Positions 8,568 to 17,517 of a DNA stretch of 64,000 bases are shown here, piece after piece. Numbering within the stretch: the first letter of the stretch is position 1; every line of letters begins with the position of its first letter. The stretch comes from Halobellus litoreus. GTDB lineage: Archaea; Halobacteriota; Halobacteria; Halobacteriales; Haloferacaceae. Both the position numbers and the translations under genes were made by a program. The notes under the pieces were generated by a model. The model searched no databases. It saw nothing but the letters and a program-made list of their open reading frames with translations, and had not been told where the DNA came from. The stretch spans positions 466,407 to 530,406 of the forward strand of contig NZ_JANHAW010000003.1 of assembly GCF_024464595.1 (NCBI RefSeq), in the 5' to 3' direction.

Positions 8568-8576
8568 ATAAAAAAC
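8568..8576 (-). promoter_or_regulatory. TATA box of the fusion oxidoreductase gene
   Basis: Minus strand TTTTTTATC, 23-31 nt upstream of the ATG at 8545, the position expected for a leaderless haloarchaeal transcript. Confidence 0.6.
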
Positions 8577-8657
8577 GCGCTGGCAGGAGCGGGGTCTACG
8601 AGTGCCTCGGCGGGGTCGGGCCAACGGAGTAATCACAGGGCGCGTCGAATGGTCGGT

Positions 8658-9779
8658 ATGGCACGGGTGGCCGTCGTCCACAACACGCTGGACTTCCAGG
8701 GCGGTGCCGACATCGTCTGTCTCTCCGTCTGTGCGGCGCTCCAAGGCGAACACGACGTCACGCTGTACACCCTCTCGGAAACCGATCCCGGAGCCCTCGC
8801 CGAGCGGTTCGACGTCGAGCTCGCACGTGAGAGGCTGAACGTCCGGAGGCCGACCGGTGGCGGGACCGCGTCCCGAACGCTCTCCGCTGCGGCCCCGTTC
8901 GTCGGCCCGCAGTTGCCGCTGCGGAGCGTTCTGGTCCATCGGCTCTTCGAGCGGGACGCCGAGGCGTTCGACCTCGTGGTGAGCACCGCGAACGAGTTCG
9001 CGTTCTCGCTCCCGTCGGTCCAGTACGTGCACTACCCGCAGTTTCACGCGAGACGGCTCGCGGACGACTCCTCGGACGCGTTGAATCGTCTCTGGAGCCG
9101 TCTCGCCGGGCCGAACCGAGCGGAGATCGCCAGCGACTCGCTCACAACACTCGCGAACTCTGAATGGACGGCCGACGTCGTCGAGCGTGTCTACGGGATC
9201 CGACCGGCGGTACTCCACCCGCCTGTCGATCCGATCGACGGCCGGTGGCAGTGGGAGGAGCGGGAAGACGGCGTCGTCGTCGTCGGGCGAATCGCGCCCG
9301 ACAAGCGGGTGCTCGACGCCATTCGGGTGGTCGACGGCGTCCGCGAGCGCGGCCACGACGTGCACCTCCACATCGTCGGTGCAGCGCCGAGAGCGTATCG
9401 TCAGTACGTCGAACGCGTCGAGGCGGCGGCGAGCGAGCGAGCGTACGTCGCCGTCGAACGAGACGTCCCGCGGGACCGGATCGAGACCCTGCTCGGCACA
9501 CACAGGTACGGCCTGAACCTCAAACCCGAGGAACACTTCGGGATGTCGGTCGCGGAGTACGTCGCTGCGGGGATGATCGCGTTCGCTCCCGACAGCGGTG
9601 GGCAGCGAGAGATTCTCGACGGGCGCGACGACCGACTGTTCGCGTCGGTCGAAGAGGCAGTCGAGCGGCTCGCCCACGCGGTCGAAACCGGGGAGCAGCC
9701 CTCGCAATCGGCGGATCGATTCGACAGCGGGCGGTTCCGCGAGGCGATCCGTCGGACAGTCGCTCGGGCCCTACATTAA
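8658..9779 (+). CDS. GT4-type glycosyltransferase
   Basis: A GT-B glycosyltransferase of about 373 residues (ATG 8658; an ATG three codons earlier is possible). The N-terminal acceptor domain begins ARVAVVHNTLDFQGGAD. The C-terminal donor domain has VVVGRIAPDKRVLDAI and the retaining-enzyme motif E-x7-E in EEHFGMSVAEYVAAG, followed by GGQREIL, which contacts the nucleotide sugar. The EEHFGMS form recalls ALG11-type mannosyltransferases, but donor and acceptor cannot be assigned. It is divergent from the fusion oxidoreductase gene. No signal peptide; probably cytoplasmic at the membrane. Confidence 0.85.
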   Translation: MARVAVVHNTLDFQGGADIVCLSVCAALQGEHDVTLYTLSETDPGALAERFDVELARERLNVRRPTGGGTASRTLSAAAPFVGPQLPLRSVLVHRLFERDAEAFDLVVSTANEFAFSLPSVQYVHYPQFHARRLADDSSDALNRLWSRLAGPNRAEIASDSLTTLANSEWTADVVERVYGIRPAVLHPPVDPIDGRWQWEEREDGVVVVGRIAPDKRVLDAIRVVDGVRERGHDVHLHIVGAAPRAYRQYVERVEAAASERAYVAVERDVPRDRIETLLGTHRYGLNLKPEEHFGMSVAEYVAAGMIAFAPDSGGQREILDGRDDRLFASVEEAVERLAHAVETGEQPSQSADRFDSGRFREAIRRTVARALH

Positions 9780-9805
9780 AGACGATATACGTCGATTGTC
9801 AACGT

Positions 9806-10174
9806 ATGGCTACCCAGACCTCGGACGGAATCGCGCTCCGGACGGAGACGCTGACCGGCCTCCACTGGGCGGGGATCGGGTTGGCAGCGATAACCGGACT
9901 CATCCACCTGTGGCTCGGCGTGAGCTTCGCTCCGAGCCCCATCGGAATCGCGTTCCTCGTGGCCACGGTGGGGTTTTTCGCCGGCGTCGCCGCCGTGCTG
10001 GTCGATTACCGCCGCCGGCTGATGTATCTCCTCGGGATCCCCTTCACGGCCGGACAGGTCGTAATGTGGTACCTCGTCAACGCCCCCGACTTCGGCCCGC
10101 CGGGGATCGCAGACAAAGTCGTACAAGTGCTGTTGATCGCCGTCCTGATCGCGCTGTATCGGCAGTCGGCCTAA
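9806..10174 (+). CDS. small four-TM membrane protein
   Basis: A 122-residue protein with four hydrophobic helices (about 20-42, 46-66, 71-90 and 102-118), preceded by a short polar N-terminus. It looks like a conserved haloarchaeal membrane protein, but I cannot name a function. The ATG at 9806 follows an A/T-rich stretch (CATTAAAG) at a promoter-like distance. It is convergent with aIF1A, with ten bases between the stops. Confidence 0.7.
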   Translation: MATQTSDGIALRTETLTGLHWAGIGLAAITGLIHLWLGVSFAPSPIGIAFLVATVGFFAGVAAVLVDYRRRLMYLLGIPFTAGQVVMWYLVNAPDFGPPGIADKVVQVLLIAVLIALYRQSA

Positions 10175-10183
10175 CGGCGAAAA

Positions 10184-10468
10184 CTACTCGATGTGGCCTT
10201 CTTCGCGCAGTTGCTCGGCGTCCTGCTCGGAGTACCGCCACTCGATGTTCGCCTTCTCGTCCTGCCAGTCCCACGGCTCGACGAGGACCACGTCGCCCTC
10301 GTTGATCCAGGTTCGGTACTTCATCCGGCCGGGGATCCGGCCCATCCGGTTCTTGCCGTCTGCACATCGAACGCGAACGTGGTTGCCGCCGTTGTGTTCG
10401 GTCACAACCGCGAACAGCTCGTCACCGTGGGGCATCCGTAGGTTCCGACGCCCTGATTCTTCAGTCAC
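10184..10468 (-). CDS. eif1A: translation initiation factor aIF-1A
   Basis: A 94-residue OB-fold protein of the eIF1A/IF1 family: [27 protein letters not shown], then [31 protein letters not shown]. It binds the A-site region of the small ribosomal subunit and promotes scanning and initiator tRNA placement. Length and motifs are complete. Translation starts at a GTG (10468), with a TATA-type box 24-30 nt upstream implying a leaderless mRNA. As a housekeeping gene it marks the edge of the core chromosome before the mobile region that follows. Confidence 0.95.
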   Translation of the reverse strand: MTEESGRRNLRMPHGDELFAVVTEHNGGNHVRVRCADGKNRMGRIPGRMKYRTWINEGDVVLVEPWDWQDEKANIEWRYSEQDAEQLREEGHIE

Positions 10469-10491
10469 AACGGTAATACGTCGGCAGGGCT

Positions 10492-10498
10492 CATAAAT
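10492..10498 (-). promoter_or_regulatory. TATA box of aIF-1A
   Basis: Minus strand ATTTATG, 24-30 nt before the GTG start at 10468. Confidence 0.55.
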
Positions 10499-10579
10499 GG
10501 CCGGTTCCCCTCACGCGGTCGTGCGATCCGTTCACACGGCTGTGGCCGCGTGCAGTCCATCGCAGTGACGGTCGAAGCA

Positions 10580-10790
10580 TTGACATCCTCCTCCGCGTGA
10601 ACGCGGAGGAATCCCGACCGCAGTTGGGATCTGACGGTTTGGAACTCGCCTGTTCGCTCGGTGCGAAACGCCCCGAGTCCTCTGTCGGAGGGTTCTGAGT
10701 TATCTTTCTGCGAATGTTCACCGCACCATTCTTGAACATCGTCGGAGTCGCGTTCGTCCTGACATAGATCTACAACGCCACCCGGAGCGT
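10580..10790 (-). mobile_element. 3' tail of an IS200/IS605 (IS1341-type) element
   Basis: The + strand starts TTGACATCC and then forms a perfect hairpin: 9-bp arms 10589-10597 and 10602-10610 with loop TGAA, followed by AATCCCGACC. Read on the minus strand this is the end ...GGAGGATGTCAA that closes many haloarchaeal TnpB-only elements, where the tail also encodes the 3' end of the guide (reRNA/omegaRNA). No intact tnpB remains; the minus-strand frame through 10739 is only the tail. The left side of the element appears cut off by an IS6-type end at about 10791. Confidence 0.5.
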
Positions 10791-10828
10791 CCTGCTCGCT
10801 TCTCAAACTGGTTTAACTAGACAGTGCC
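10791..10828 (-). mobile_element. IS6-type terminal fragment
   Basis: CTTCTCAAACTGG, then TT, then ACTAGACAGT at 10799-10824 matches the right end of the IS6-type element at 39966-39993, in the same orientation, with only a few substitutions. Only the end survives; the sequence to its left is the IS1341-type tail. Confidence 0.6.
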
Positions 10829-10892
10829 GACGAAACATTAATATAAACAAAATTAGTAATACTAGTATTATATAAATATCGAGCAATTAAGC

Positions 10893-11346
10893 AGACGGTC
10901 ACGCCCGTCAGGACGTTCACCGTCCGACGCCACGCGACCGGATGTTCGCTCAGCGAAACAGCAGCGGTTCTTGCTGAATCGGGCGTATAACGATCTCAGC
11001 AGGAGATGCAGGTCGGTACATCGGCTGGCTGACAGCGTTCCAGATCCGAAGTCGTTAACGAGACCCTGGTCCGATTTAGCGGCGAGTTGTCTTGGAAATG
11101 CATTGCAATAAAGATCGACTCAAAGTTGCTGCTCGGTACCGATCACTATGAACGATGAGGCACCGATACAGCGACTAAGTTTCACATCGGCAAAATACGG
11201 ATTGAATTCTTCCATCACTCGTGTGATAACAGTAGGGCAATCGTCGCCCACTGCCTTGCACAGTTCGCCAAGTGGTGTAACTTTCACCGACTGCATCAAG
11301 CGCCGAGCGACCGAGCGACAGCTAAAAAACATTAGTAGACAGTTAC
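10893..11346 (+). pseudogene. degraded IS6-type transposase with an internal deletion
   Basis: Read on the + strand, pieces of an IS6-family transposase are visible in order: FTVRRHATGCSLSET (N-terminal HTH), EVVNETLVRFSGELSW (first catalytic region), KIDSKLLLGTDHYER, then FAKWCNFHRLHQA (C-terminal region), ending in the eroded terminal repeat AGTAGACAGTTAC. In-frame stops interrupt it, and about 50 residues (the DGYGYLTAL region) are missing compared with the copy at 39.2-40.0 kb. The catalytic VDET is VNET here. A 213-nt antisense frame and a 71-codon frame over the same DNA are not genes. It lies opposite in orientation to the 39.2 kb copy. Confidence 0.65.
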
Positions 11347-11359
11347 TTTTGGAAACTTA

Positions 11360-12775
11360 CTAATTATTTGTTGTATGGATTGCACGCCCAGACGCGTTTT
11401 CAGCCGCTTCCATTACGGCTTCGGACAAGGTAGGATGGGTGTGAATTGTCGCCGAAACATCGTCGATTGTTGCTCCCATTTCAATAGCTAGACCGACCTC
11501 TCCAACTAATTCAGAAGCTTCCGGTCCAACTAGCTGACCACCCAGAAGCATTCCGGTTTCCTCATCTGCGATTAATCGGACGAACCCCTCAGACGTTCCT
11601 GTTGTAAGGGCCCTTCCAGAGGCACTGAACGGGAACTCACCTGTTATAAACTCGATGTTGCTCGACTGGGCGCGCTCCGGTGTCCATCCCACCTGTGCGA
11701 TCTCTGGCTCTGTGAAAACCACTGCCGGAATCGTTTGATAGTCAACTGCAGCAGGCTCACCCGCGATGACCTCCGCAGCCGTTTTTCCCTCCATACTTGC
11801 CTTATGTGCTAATAGAGGTTCACCCGCAGTATCTCCGACAGCATAGATATTATTGTAGTTAGTTTGGCATCTCTCGTTAGTGTCGATGAAGCCGTTTTCC
11901 GTCACCGAGATACTGATGTCTTGCACTCCGACCGTGTCCGTGACCGGTTCACGACCTACTGCGACGAGTACTTTATCAGCTGCAAGCGTACGTTCTTCAC
12001 CATCCTCGGTTTCCGTTTTGAGAGTGACCCGGTCCCCCGCCAATTCCCATTCACTGGCCATCTCGCCAAATCGGAAATTGATGCCGAGATCTTCGGCGCG
12101 TTCCCTAACGGGAGCGACTAGGTCATCAGCGTACATCGGTATTATCGAATCCAACATTTCTACGACAGTGACGTCGCTCCCAAGCTTTGCGAACACGCCC
12201 GCCATCTCTATCCCGATATATCCCGCACCGATAATCGCTAACTTCTCTGGTAGCGACTCAAGCGCGAGAGCTTGTTTGGAGTTGAGAATCGGTCCATCGC
12301 TGTACGAAAAGCCCGGAATCTCTACCGGACGACTCCCTGTCGCGATGATCGCATCTTGAAACTCGATGGGTTCTTTTTCGCCTTCGGACCGTACAACGGC
12401 AGAGTGTTCATCGACTAACTTTGCTTCACCGTTCACTAATTGGACCCCGTTCGTCCGGCACAGACCTTCGACACCATTGGTTAGATTTGAGACAATTCCC
12501 TCTTTCCAGTCCACCATTTCCGAAAGATCAACTTGAAAATCCCCGTAAATTCCCATCCGTTCCGCATTCCCCGCTTCGAATGCGAGGTTGGAAGCAGTAA
12601 TCAATGCCTTTGATGGGATGCAGCCATAATTTAAGCAGGTCCCGCCGAAAGCGTCTTTCTCAACCAGTGTAACATCCATATCCAACTGTCCTGCCCGGAT
12701 AGCAGCAACATATCCGCCAGAACCCCCACCAATCACTAGCACGTCAGTCGAATTTGGTATGCCAGCATCAGACAT
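11360..12775 (-). CDS. lpdA: dihydrolipoyl dehydrogenase (E3)
   Basis: A 471-residue flavoprotein disulfide reductase. FAD-binding VIGGGSGGYVAA is near the N-terminus, the redox disulfide is in GGTCLNYGC, the NAD-binding domain starts AIIGAGYIGIEMAGVF, and the C-terminal catalytic HTHPTLSEA (HxxxxE type) is present. E3 reoxidises dihydrolipoamide on the E2 of 2-oxoacid or acetoin dehydrogenase complexes. The E1alpha, E1beta and E2 genes lie 20 kb away in the same island, and their E2 has two E3-binding domains, so this is the likely partner. Start at ATG 12775; the frame is open further upstream without homology. Confidence 0.92.
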   Translation of the reverse strand: MSDAGIPNSTDVLVIGGGSGGYVAAIRAGQLDMDVTLVEKDAFGGTCLNYGCIPSKALITASNLAFEAGNAERMGIYGDFQVDLSEMVDWKEGIVSNLTNGVEGLCRTNGVQLVNGEAKLVDEHSAVVRSEGEKEPIEFQDAIIATGSRPVEIPGFSYSDGPILNSKQALALESLPEKLAIIGAGYIGIEMAGVFAKLGSDVTVVEMLDSIIPMYADDLVAPVRERAEDLGINFRFGEMASEWELAGDRVTLKTETEDGEERTLAADKVLVAVGREPVTDTVGVQDISISVTENGFIDTNERCQTNYNNIYAVGDTAGEPLLAHKASMEGKTAAEVIAGEPAAVDYQTIPAVVFTEPEIAQVGWTPERAQSSNIEFITGEFPFSASGRALTTGTSEGFVRLIADEETGMLLGGQLVGPEASELVGEVGLAIEMGATIDDVSATIHTHPTLSEAVMEAAENASGRAIHTTNN

Positions 12776-12787
12776 ACGTAGCGCCAT

Positions 12788-13439
12788 TCGACATTGTGTA
12801 TTAAATTGAAGGGTTTGGTCTCTTCCGCCACAATCTGAGGTTTTCCAACTACGTATGCTGAGGCGACAGCGGGAACTATCGTAAAGGTTAGTCCCCTCGT
12901 TGTCCCGGCTTGTCAGAGGACTCGACCGTCGCAGTAGGATCGTCGAGTGTCCTCGTCGATACGAGTCCACATACCTCAACGGATGTATGACGACGAAGAA
13001 AGTGGCTATCACGGCCGTGCCACCGACGCGCTGTTTATCGAAACCCACGCGAAGTTCGGTACTACTACTTGGACTGGTCCGATGTGGAGTCACGCTATCG
13101 CTTGCCCGAGAAAGCGATAGTGACGGCCACGACGCGGAATGGGACGTTCGGTTGGTTACTATCTCGTGGGGCCCGCTCTGTAGGCCGGTCGGCGGCGTCC
13201 GCACTACGGGCTTCGTTGAGCCAGCCCAGAACGCTCAGACCAAACTAGGTGGTCACTTTGTGCGTTACCGATGCTGAACTCCCCCCTGGTGATGCAACAG
13301 ATATCAGTGACATGTGATATGTATATTCCGTTATGTTGGCTCGTGAGATTTCGTAAGTGCGGGGTGCCACGGTGTTAATTTCCGGTCAGACTTCTACACC
13401 ACTTCTGACTGCCGGGAGAAGGTATCCCGCCGCGTCAAG
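12788..13439. other. intergenic region, coding-like but unrecognised
   Basis: About 650 bases between lpdA and the aldehyde dehydrogenase. Several short frames are open on both strands around 12900-13280 and the stretch is more GC-rich than its surroundings, as if an eroded gene or insertion sequence lay here, but no frame gives a family I recognise. The promoter of lpdA should lie at its left end. Confidence 0.3.
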
Positions 13440-14897
13440 TCAGTCCTCGAGATGCGTGACGTAGACCGCTTTTTCGTGGGAAAAGAACTCCAACGCCTGG
13501 CGCCCTTGCTCCTTGAATGTCTCACTGCTTGACTGTTTCCGGCCACCGAAGGGCATCTGCATCCCAACGCCGGTTGACGTTTGGTTTACCTTCACGACAC
13601 CGGTTTCAATATCTCGGGTGAATCGTTGGGTACGACTTAGATCATTCGTACATAAGGATGCAGTGAGACCATAATCGACTCCGTTAGCCACCGAAATCGC
13701 TTCCTCAAATCCGGAGACCGATAGCACAGCGAGAACTGGTCCGAAAATTTCCTCTTGCGCGATTCGCATATCCGGTTCGACCTCTGTAAACACCGTCGGC
13801 TCAACAAAGAACCCATCTTCATACTCTCCGCCAGTGAGTTGATCCCCCCCAACGGCCAGGGTAGCTCCTTCGTTCTCACCGATCGCAATATATTCGAGGT
13901 CACTATCCAGCTCCGACTGACTCACCTTCGGCCCTAGATTGGGATCTGACTCCGTAGGATTAGCGACAGTGAGGTCCTCTACACTCTTAATTAGCTGCTC
14001 CAGGTACTCATCGTAGACCTCTTCAAATACGATAGCGCGGCTCGTCGCCGTGCACGCTTGCCCTGCAATTCCACTAAAGGCACCACTAATAGTTAGTTGT
14101 ACGGCGTGTTCGATGTCCGCCGTTTCATCGACGATGATGGGATTTTTCCCACCCATTTCCGTCTGAACACGCTTTCCATCGGAGACTGCAGATTCGTAAA
14201 CGTGCTTCCCGACTCGGGAACTACCGGTGAACGAAACGACGTCCACCGAATCGGAGGTGACTATTTCGTCACCAACCTCACTCCCACTTCCAGGAACGAA
14301 ATTGAGAACGCCCGCTGGAAGGTCGGCCTTATCAAATGCCTGGACGAGTGCGGCCGCGGTGCCGGGAGTCAGAGAGGCAGGCTTGAAAACCACAGTATTT
14401 CCAGCAACCAGAGCAGGAGCAATTTTCCACGTCGGTATCGCGATTGGGAAGTTCCAGGGAGTGATTACCCCTGCTGTCCCCCAAGGTTCCCGTTTCGTGT
14501 ATGTAAGCGTTTGCTGACTCGCACTGGGCGGTGCAATACCCCCTTTGTCTCGAGCTACCTCGGCATAATAATTCAAGAGGTCAACAGTCCGCTGTACCTC
14601 TCCACGAGCGGAACCCTCTGTTTTACCGAGTTCTCGGACCACGAGGTCCACGATTTCGTCAAACCGCTCCTCAACTACCTCGGCTGCATCTCGAAGGTAG
14701 GAACCACGCTCTGGCTGTGTCAGACTTTTCCACTCGTCCTGCGCCTCAACGCTTGCGTCAATCGCTTGCTTAGCAGTCCCCCGGTTTCCCTTGGAAACCC
14801 GAGCAACAACTTCCTGAGTATTCGCGGGGTTCTGGCTGGCGATTTCGTCACCTGTCTCGATCCACTCACCGTTGATGTACACGTTTTCAGTTAACAT
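13440..14897 (-). CDS. NAD(P)-dependent aldehyde dehydrogenase, 2-oxoglutarate-semialdehyde type
   Basis: A full-length 485-residue ALDH. Visible are WGTAGVITPWNFPIAIPTWK (cofactor region), the catalytic Glu in EMGGKNP and the catalytic Cys282 in GQACTATS. The pattern resembles haloarchaeal 2-oxoglutarate semialdehyde (2,5-dioxopentanoate) dehydrogenases, which end the oxidative pentose pathway by making 2-oxoglutarate; that assignment is by resemblance. The island carries two 2-hydroxyglutarate-type oxidases, which would feed the same product. Upstream of lpdA on the same strand but 650 nt away, so probably separately transcribed. Confidence 0.85.
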   Translation of the reverse strand: MLTENVYINGEWIETGDEIASQNPANTQEVVARVSKGNRGTAKQAIDASVEAQDEWKSLTQPERGSYLRDAAEVVEERFDEIVDLVVRELGKTEGSARGEVQRTVDLLNYYAEVARDKGGIAPPSASQQTLTYTKREPWGTAGVITPWNFPIAIPTWKIAPALVAGNTVVFKPASLTPGTAAALVQAFDKADLPAGVLNFVPGSGSEVGDEIVTSDSVDVVSFTGSSRVGKHVYESAVSDGKRVQTEMGGKNPIIVDETADIEHAVQLTISGAFSGIAGQACTATSRAIVFEEVYDEYLEQLIKSVEDLTVANPTESDPNLGPKVSQSELDSDLEYIAIGENEGATLAVGGDQLTGGEYEDGFFVEPTVFTEVEPDMRIAQEEIFGPVLAVLSVSGFEEAISVANGVDYGLTASLCTNDLSRTQRFTRDIETGVVKVNQTSTGVGMQMPFGGRKQSSSETFKEQGRQALEFFSHEKAVYVTHLED

Positions 14898-15048
14898 TTT
14901 ACCAGCCGCTGTACTCGGTTGCTCTTACGGATCCTTAATACAATTTTCGAAAGTGGTTCGACGATAATAATATGTGGAACGTCAAATTCCTCGTAACCGC
15001 TGCTCGAAGTATATTGGTCGCGAATTTGTGAAACGTTTCGACTGTATT

Positions 15049-15456
15049 TCAGGCAGAGATGACCGTTACCGGAATATCCGCTTCCAAAATGACAGACTGA
15101 GTAACACTTCCTAAGATGGCTTTTTGCGTCGGACTGCGCTTTTTTCCTGATAAAACGATCTCGTCAAAATCACCCTCCTCAGCGAGTAACACGATTCCCT
15201 TAGCTGGTGGAGAACTTACACCCTGGGTATTAACGTCAATGCCAGCATCTTCTAGCACCCGTTTCGCTGCTCTGACTGCTTCCGATCGATCCGGCTGCTG
15301 CATCTGTGCGGGAACATCTTTCTCAGATCCTGTCAAGGCGTGAACGAGAGTCACACTGAGTTCCTCTGCAGCGCTTGGAAGTCGGGTGACGTACTCGGCT
15401 TGCTTTTCAGCCCGTTTATTCTCGCCTCCAACAGGAATCAAGATTCGATATGCCAT
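15049..15456 (-). CDS. universal stress protein (UspA family)
   Basis: A 135-residue UspA domain beginning MAYRILIPVGGENKR. The C-terminal nucleotide-binding loop is recognisable as LSGKKRSPTQKAILGSVTQSV, an altered form of G-x2-G-x9-G-S/T, so ATP binding is possible but not certain. UspA proteins near transporters and metabolic operons often modulate them. The ATG at 15456 is chosen over one eight codons earlier because the fold starts there. Confidence 0.8.
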   Translation of the reverse strand: MAYRILIPVGGENKRAEKQAEYVTRLPSAAEELSVTLVHALTGSEKDVPAQMQQPDRSEAVRAAKRVLEDAGIDVNTQGVSSPPAKGIVLLAEEGDFDEIVLSGKKRSPTQKAILGSVTQSVILEADIPVTVISA

Positions 15457-15538
15457 CACACACCCCGTTCTGATTGCCACTATATAAACTACCGGGAGAG
15501 GCCCACCCGTTTGTAGACTTGGTACCTCGCGAAGCAGG

Positions 15539-15823
15539 CTAGTTTAGAAATCTGACTGTGTGTACGCCGACCGGCTGGTGGACAGTGGAACCTCCGAAAC
15601 GAAGTTGCGTAATCTCTTCATCAGCCGAGTTGACGAAGAAGTTTTCCTCTGCTAACGACCGTCCTTCAGGTGAGCGATCGCTGGCCGGAGAACCCCCGCG
15701 GGGGGCTTCCGGACTATTCTCCGTACCGTTTTCGCTGATCTCAATGTAACTAAACAGTACCGTCGCTGGGGCAGTTCCTACGGAGTCCACCCCCCAGTTT
15801 TGACCCGTCGAGTGAAGTCTCAC
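15539..15823 (-). CDS. doubtful small ORF
   Basis: A 94-codon minus-strand frame from a GTG, acidic in the middle and ending TQLRFGGSTVHQPVGVHTVRFLN. The final part could be beta-strand rich. No family is recognised. It fills the gap between uspA and hemB but may be a chance frame; a 63-codon frame overlaps it on the other strand. Confidence 0.25.
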   Translation of the reverse strand: MRLHSTGQNWGVDSVGTAPATVLFSYIEISENGTENSPEAPRGGSPASDRSPEGRSLAEENFFVNSADEEITQLRFGGSTVHQPVGVHTVRFLN

Positions 15824-15888
15824 TGGAAGATGCTCTACCCGATCGACCCAAGCAATGGAATTTTGCCTTTGGATCTTAACCCGGAGGT

Positions 15889-16872
15889 ATGGACTTAGTA
15901 GATCGCCCCCGTCGCCTTCGAATAGACGGAATCAGCGAGATGGTACGCGAGACGTCACTCTCCGCCACCGACCTGATTGCTCCTGTCTTCGTGGATGCGA
16001 CAATCGACGAGCGCGTCCCGATCGAGTCGATGCCTGGTCACGAACGCCTGCCCGTCGATCATACGGTCGATCGCGTTGAAGAGATACTGGATACCGGCGT
16101 CGAGTCAATTCTCCTCTTCGGTGTGCCAGCGAAAAAAGACGAGGTGGGGTCGCGGGCCGACGCCACAGACGGTGTCGTTCAAGAGGCGACTCGAGCGATC
16201 TCTTCTGAAACTAGTGCTACGGTAATCACCGACGTTTGCCTGTGCGAGTACACAGACCACGGTCACTGCGGTGTTCTCGAGGAATCGGCTCCTGAACAGA
16301 CCACGCTCACGGTCCAGAACGACCCGACACTCGATCGCTTAGCCGACATCGCGGTCTCTCACGCCGAAGCCGGTGCCGACGTTGTTGCTCCTTCAAGTAT
16401 GACCGACGGGATGGTCGGAGCTATCCGAGCGGGTCTTGACGACGCTGGGTTCAATGACATCCCGATTCTAAGCTACGCGGTGAAGTACGAGAGCGCTTTC
16501 TACGGCCCCTTTCGCGACGCCGCTGATGGTGCACCGGCTTTCGGGGACCGCCGGCATTACCAGATGGACCCTGGCAATCGCCGCGAGGCAATCCGGGAAG
16601 TTGATCAAGACGTAGAACAGGGCGCTGACTTTCTCATAGTTAAGCCAGCTCTCCCTTACCTCGACATCGTGAGAGATGTCCGGGAGCACTCCACTCTACC
16701 GGTCATCGCGTACAACGTCAGCGGAGAGTACGCTATGATCCAAGCCGCCGCCGAGAAGGGCTGGCTCGACCTCGAAGCCGCGGCAATGGAGTCGCTCCTC
16801 TCCATCGAACGAGCCGGCGCGGACGCCATTGTGACTTACTTTGCCGAGCAGATTGCCGAGCGACTGGACTGA
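15889..16872 (+). CDS. hemB: delta-aminolevulinic acid dehydratase (porphobilinogen synthase)
   Basis: A complete 327-residue HemB, which condenses two 5-aminolevulinate molecules to porphobilinogen. Both Schiff-base lysines are present, K199 in SYAVKYESAFYGPFRDA and K252 in LIVKPALPYLD, and the catalytic zinc cysteines are C117, C119 and C127 in DVCLCEYTDHGHCG. It therefore looks active and zinc-dependent. It opens a + strand array of transport and catabolic genes rather than lying with other heme genes, so it may be a second copy with a different duty. GGAGGT sits almost against the ATG. Confidence 0.92.
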   Translation: MDLVDRPRRLRIDGISEMVRETSLSATDLIAPVFVDATIDERVPIESMPGHERLPVDHTVDRVEEILDTGVESILLFGVPAKKDEVGSRADATDGVVQEATRAISSETSATVITDVCLCEYTDHGHCGVLEESAPEQTTLTVQNDPTLDRLADIAVSHAEAGADVVAPSSMTDGMVGAIRAGLDDAGFNDIPILSYAVKYESAFYGPFRDAADGAPAFGDRRHYQMDPGNRREAIREVDQDVEQGADFLIVKPALPYLDIVRDVREHSTLPVIAYNVSGEYAMIQAAAEKGWLDLEAAAMESLLSIERAGADAIVTYFAEQIAERLD

Positions 16873-16977
16873 TATTCGCCGCATAAGTATTAGTTGACCG
16901 AGTCCTGTCTGTTTGTGGAATTGGAGTTGCTCGTAGAAAACAATACACTCATAGGTGGTTCACCCTACGTTGCGCTT

Positions 16978-17394
16978 ATGCAGTCGCCAACTGCGCACCA
17001 CCTTGGAATAGCCGTGGAGGACTTGGAAACAATGGTCGCGTTCTACAGGGACACGCTTGATTTCGAGGTGACACAGGAGTTTACCCTCGCCGGTGAAGCG
17101 TTTTCGAAGGGTCTCGGTATCGAAGACACGAAAGGCGAGTTCGTCCGGCTCTCGATGGGGGACATACTTCTGGAGCTTGTTGAATACACCCCCGCACATA
17201 ATCCGACACCGTCGAGTGGTGTCGCAGATCCAGGATCAATACATATTGCGGTCTCATATGACGACGTGAACGAGTTTTACGAGGAACTCAGCGACGTCGA
17301 GACCGTCAGTGAGCCCGTCACGACTCCCAGCGGCACTACGATCGTGTTTCTTCGCGACCCTGAGAACAACCTCGTCGAGATCGTCTCTGGGTAG
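16978..17394 (+). CDS. VOC-superfamily (glyoxalase/bleomycin resistance) protein
   Basis: A 138-residue vicinal oxygen chelate protein with two beta-alpha-beta-beta-beta repeats: HHLGIAVEDLETMVAFYRDTL opens the first and SIHIAVSYDDVNEFYEEL the second. Candidate metal ligands are the His of HHLGIAV, Glu in LLELVEY, His in SIHIAV and the final Glu in NLVEIV. The methylmalonyl-CoA epimerase and glyoxalase I branches look alike at this length, so the reaction is not fixed. Start at ATG 16978, just before the fold. Position between hemB and the transporter suggests a catabolic role. Confidence 0.8.
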   Translation: MQSPTAHHLGIAVEDLETMVAFYRDTLDFEVTQEFTLAGEAFSKGLGIEDTKGEFVRLSMGDILLELVEYTPAHNPTPSSGVADPGSIHIAVSYDDVNEFYEELSDVETVSEPVTTPSGTTIVFLRDPENNLVEIVSG

Positions 17395-17401
17395 ATTTTT
17401 T
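17395..17401 (+). terminator. oligo-T terminator after the VOC gene
   Basis: GATTTTTT follows the stop codon directly. Archaeal RNA polymerase terminates at such T tracts, and the next gene has its own A/T-rich upstream region. Confidence 0.4.
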
Positions 17402-17517
17402 CTCGTACGTGTACAGAAGATGTGGTGAACGATCCGTGACCGAAGAAGTCGGTTCACCCCGGTCCTATTGGGAATAATATAGAATGATATATAAGGTAGT
17501 TCTAGATATTGCACTTC

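Noticed and set aside
8175..9707. 510-codon frame on the minus strand
   Set aside because: Overlaps the 5' part of the fusion gene and runs antisense to the glycosyltransferase; no motif.
12776..13204. N-terminal extension of lpdA to 614 residues
   Set aside because: The flavoprotein fold begins at the ATG at 12775; the extra 143 codons have no homology and no conserved start.
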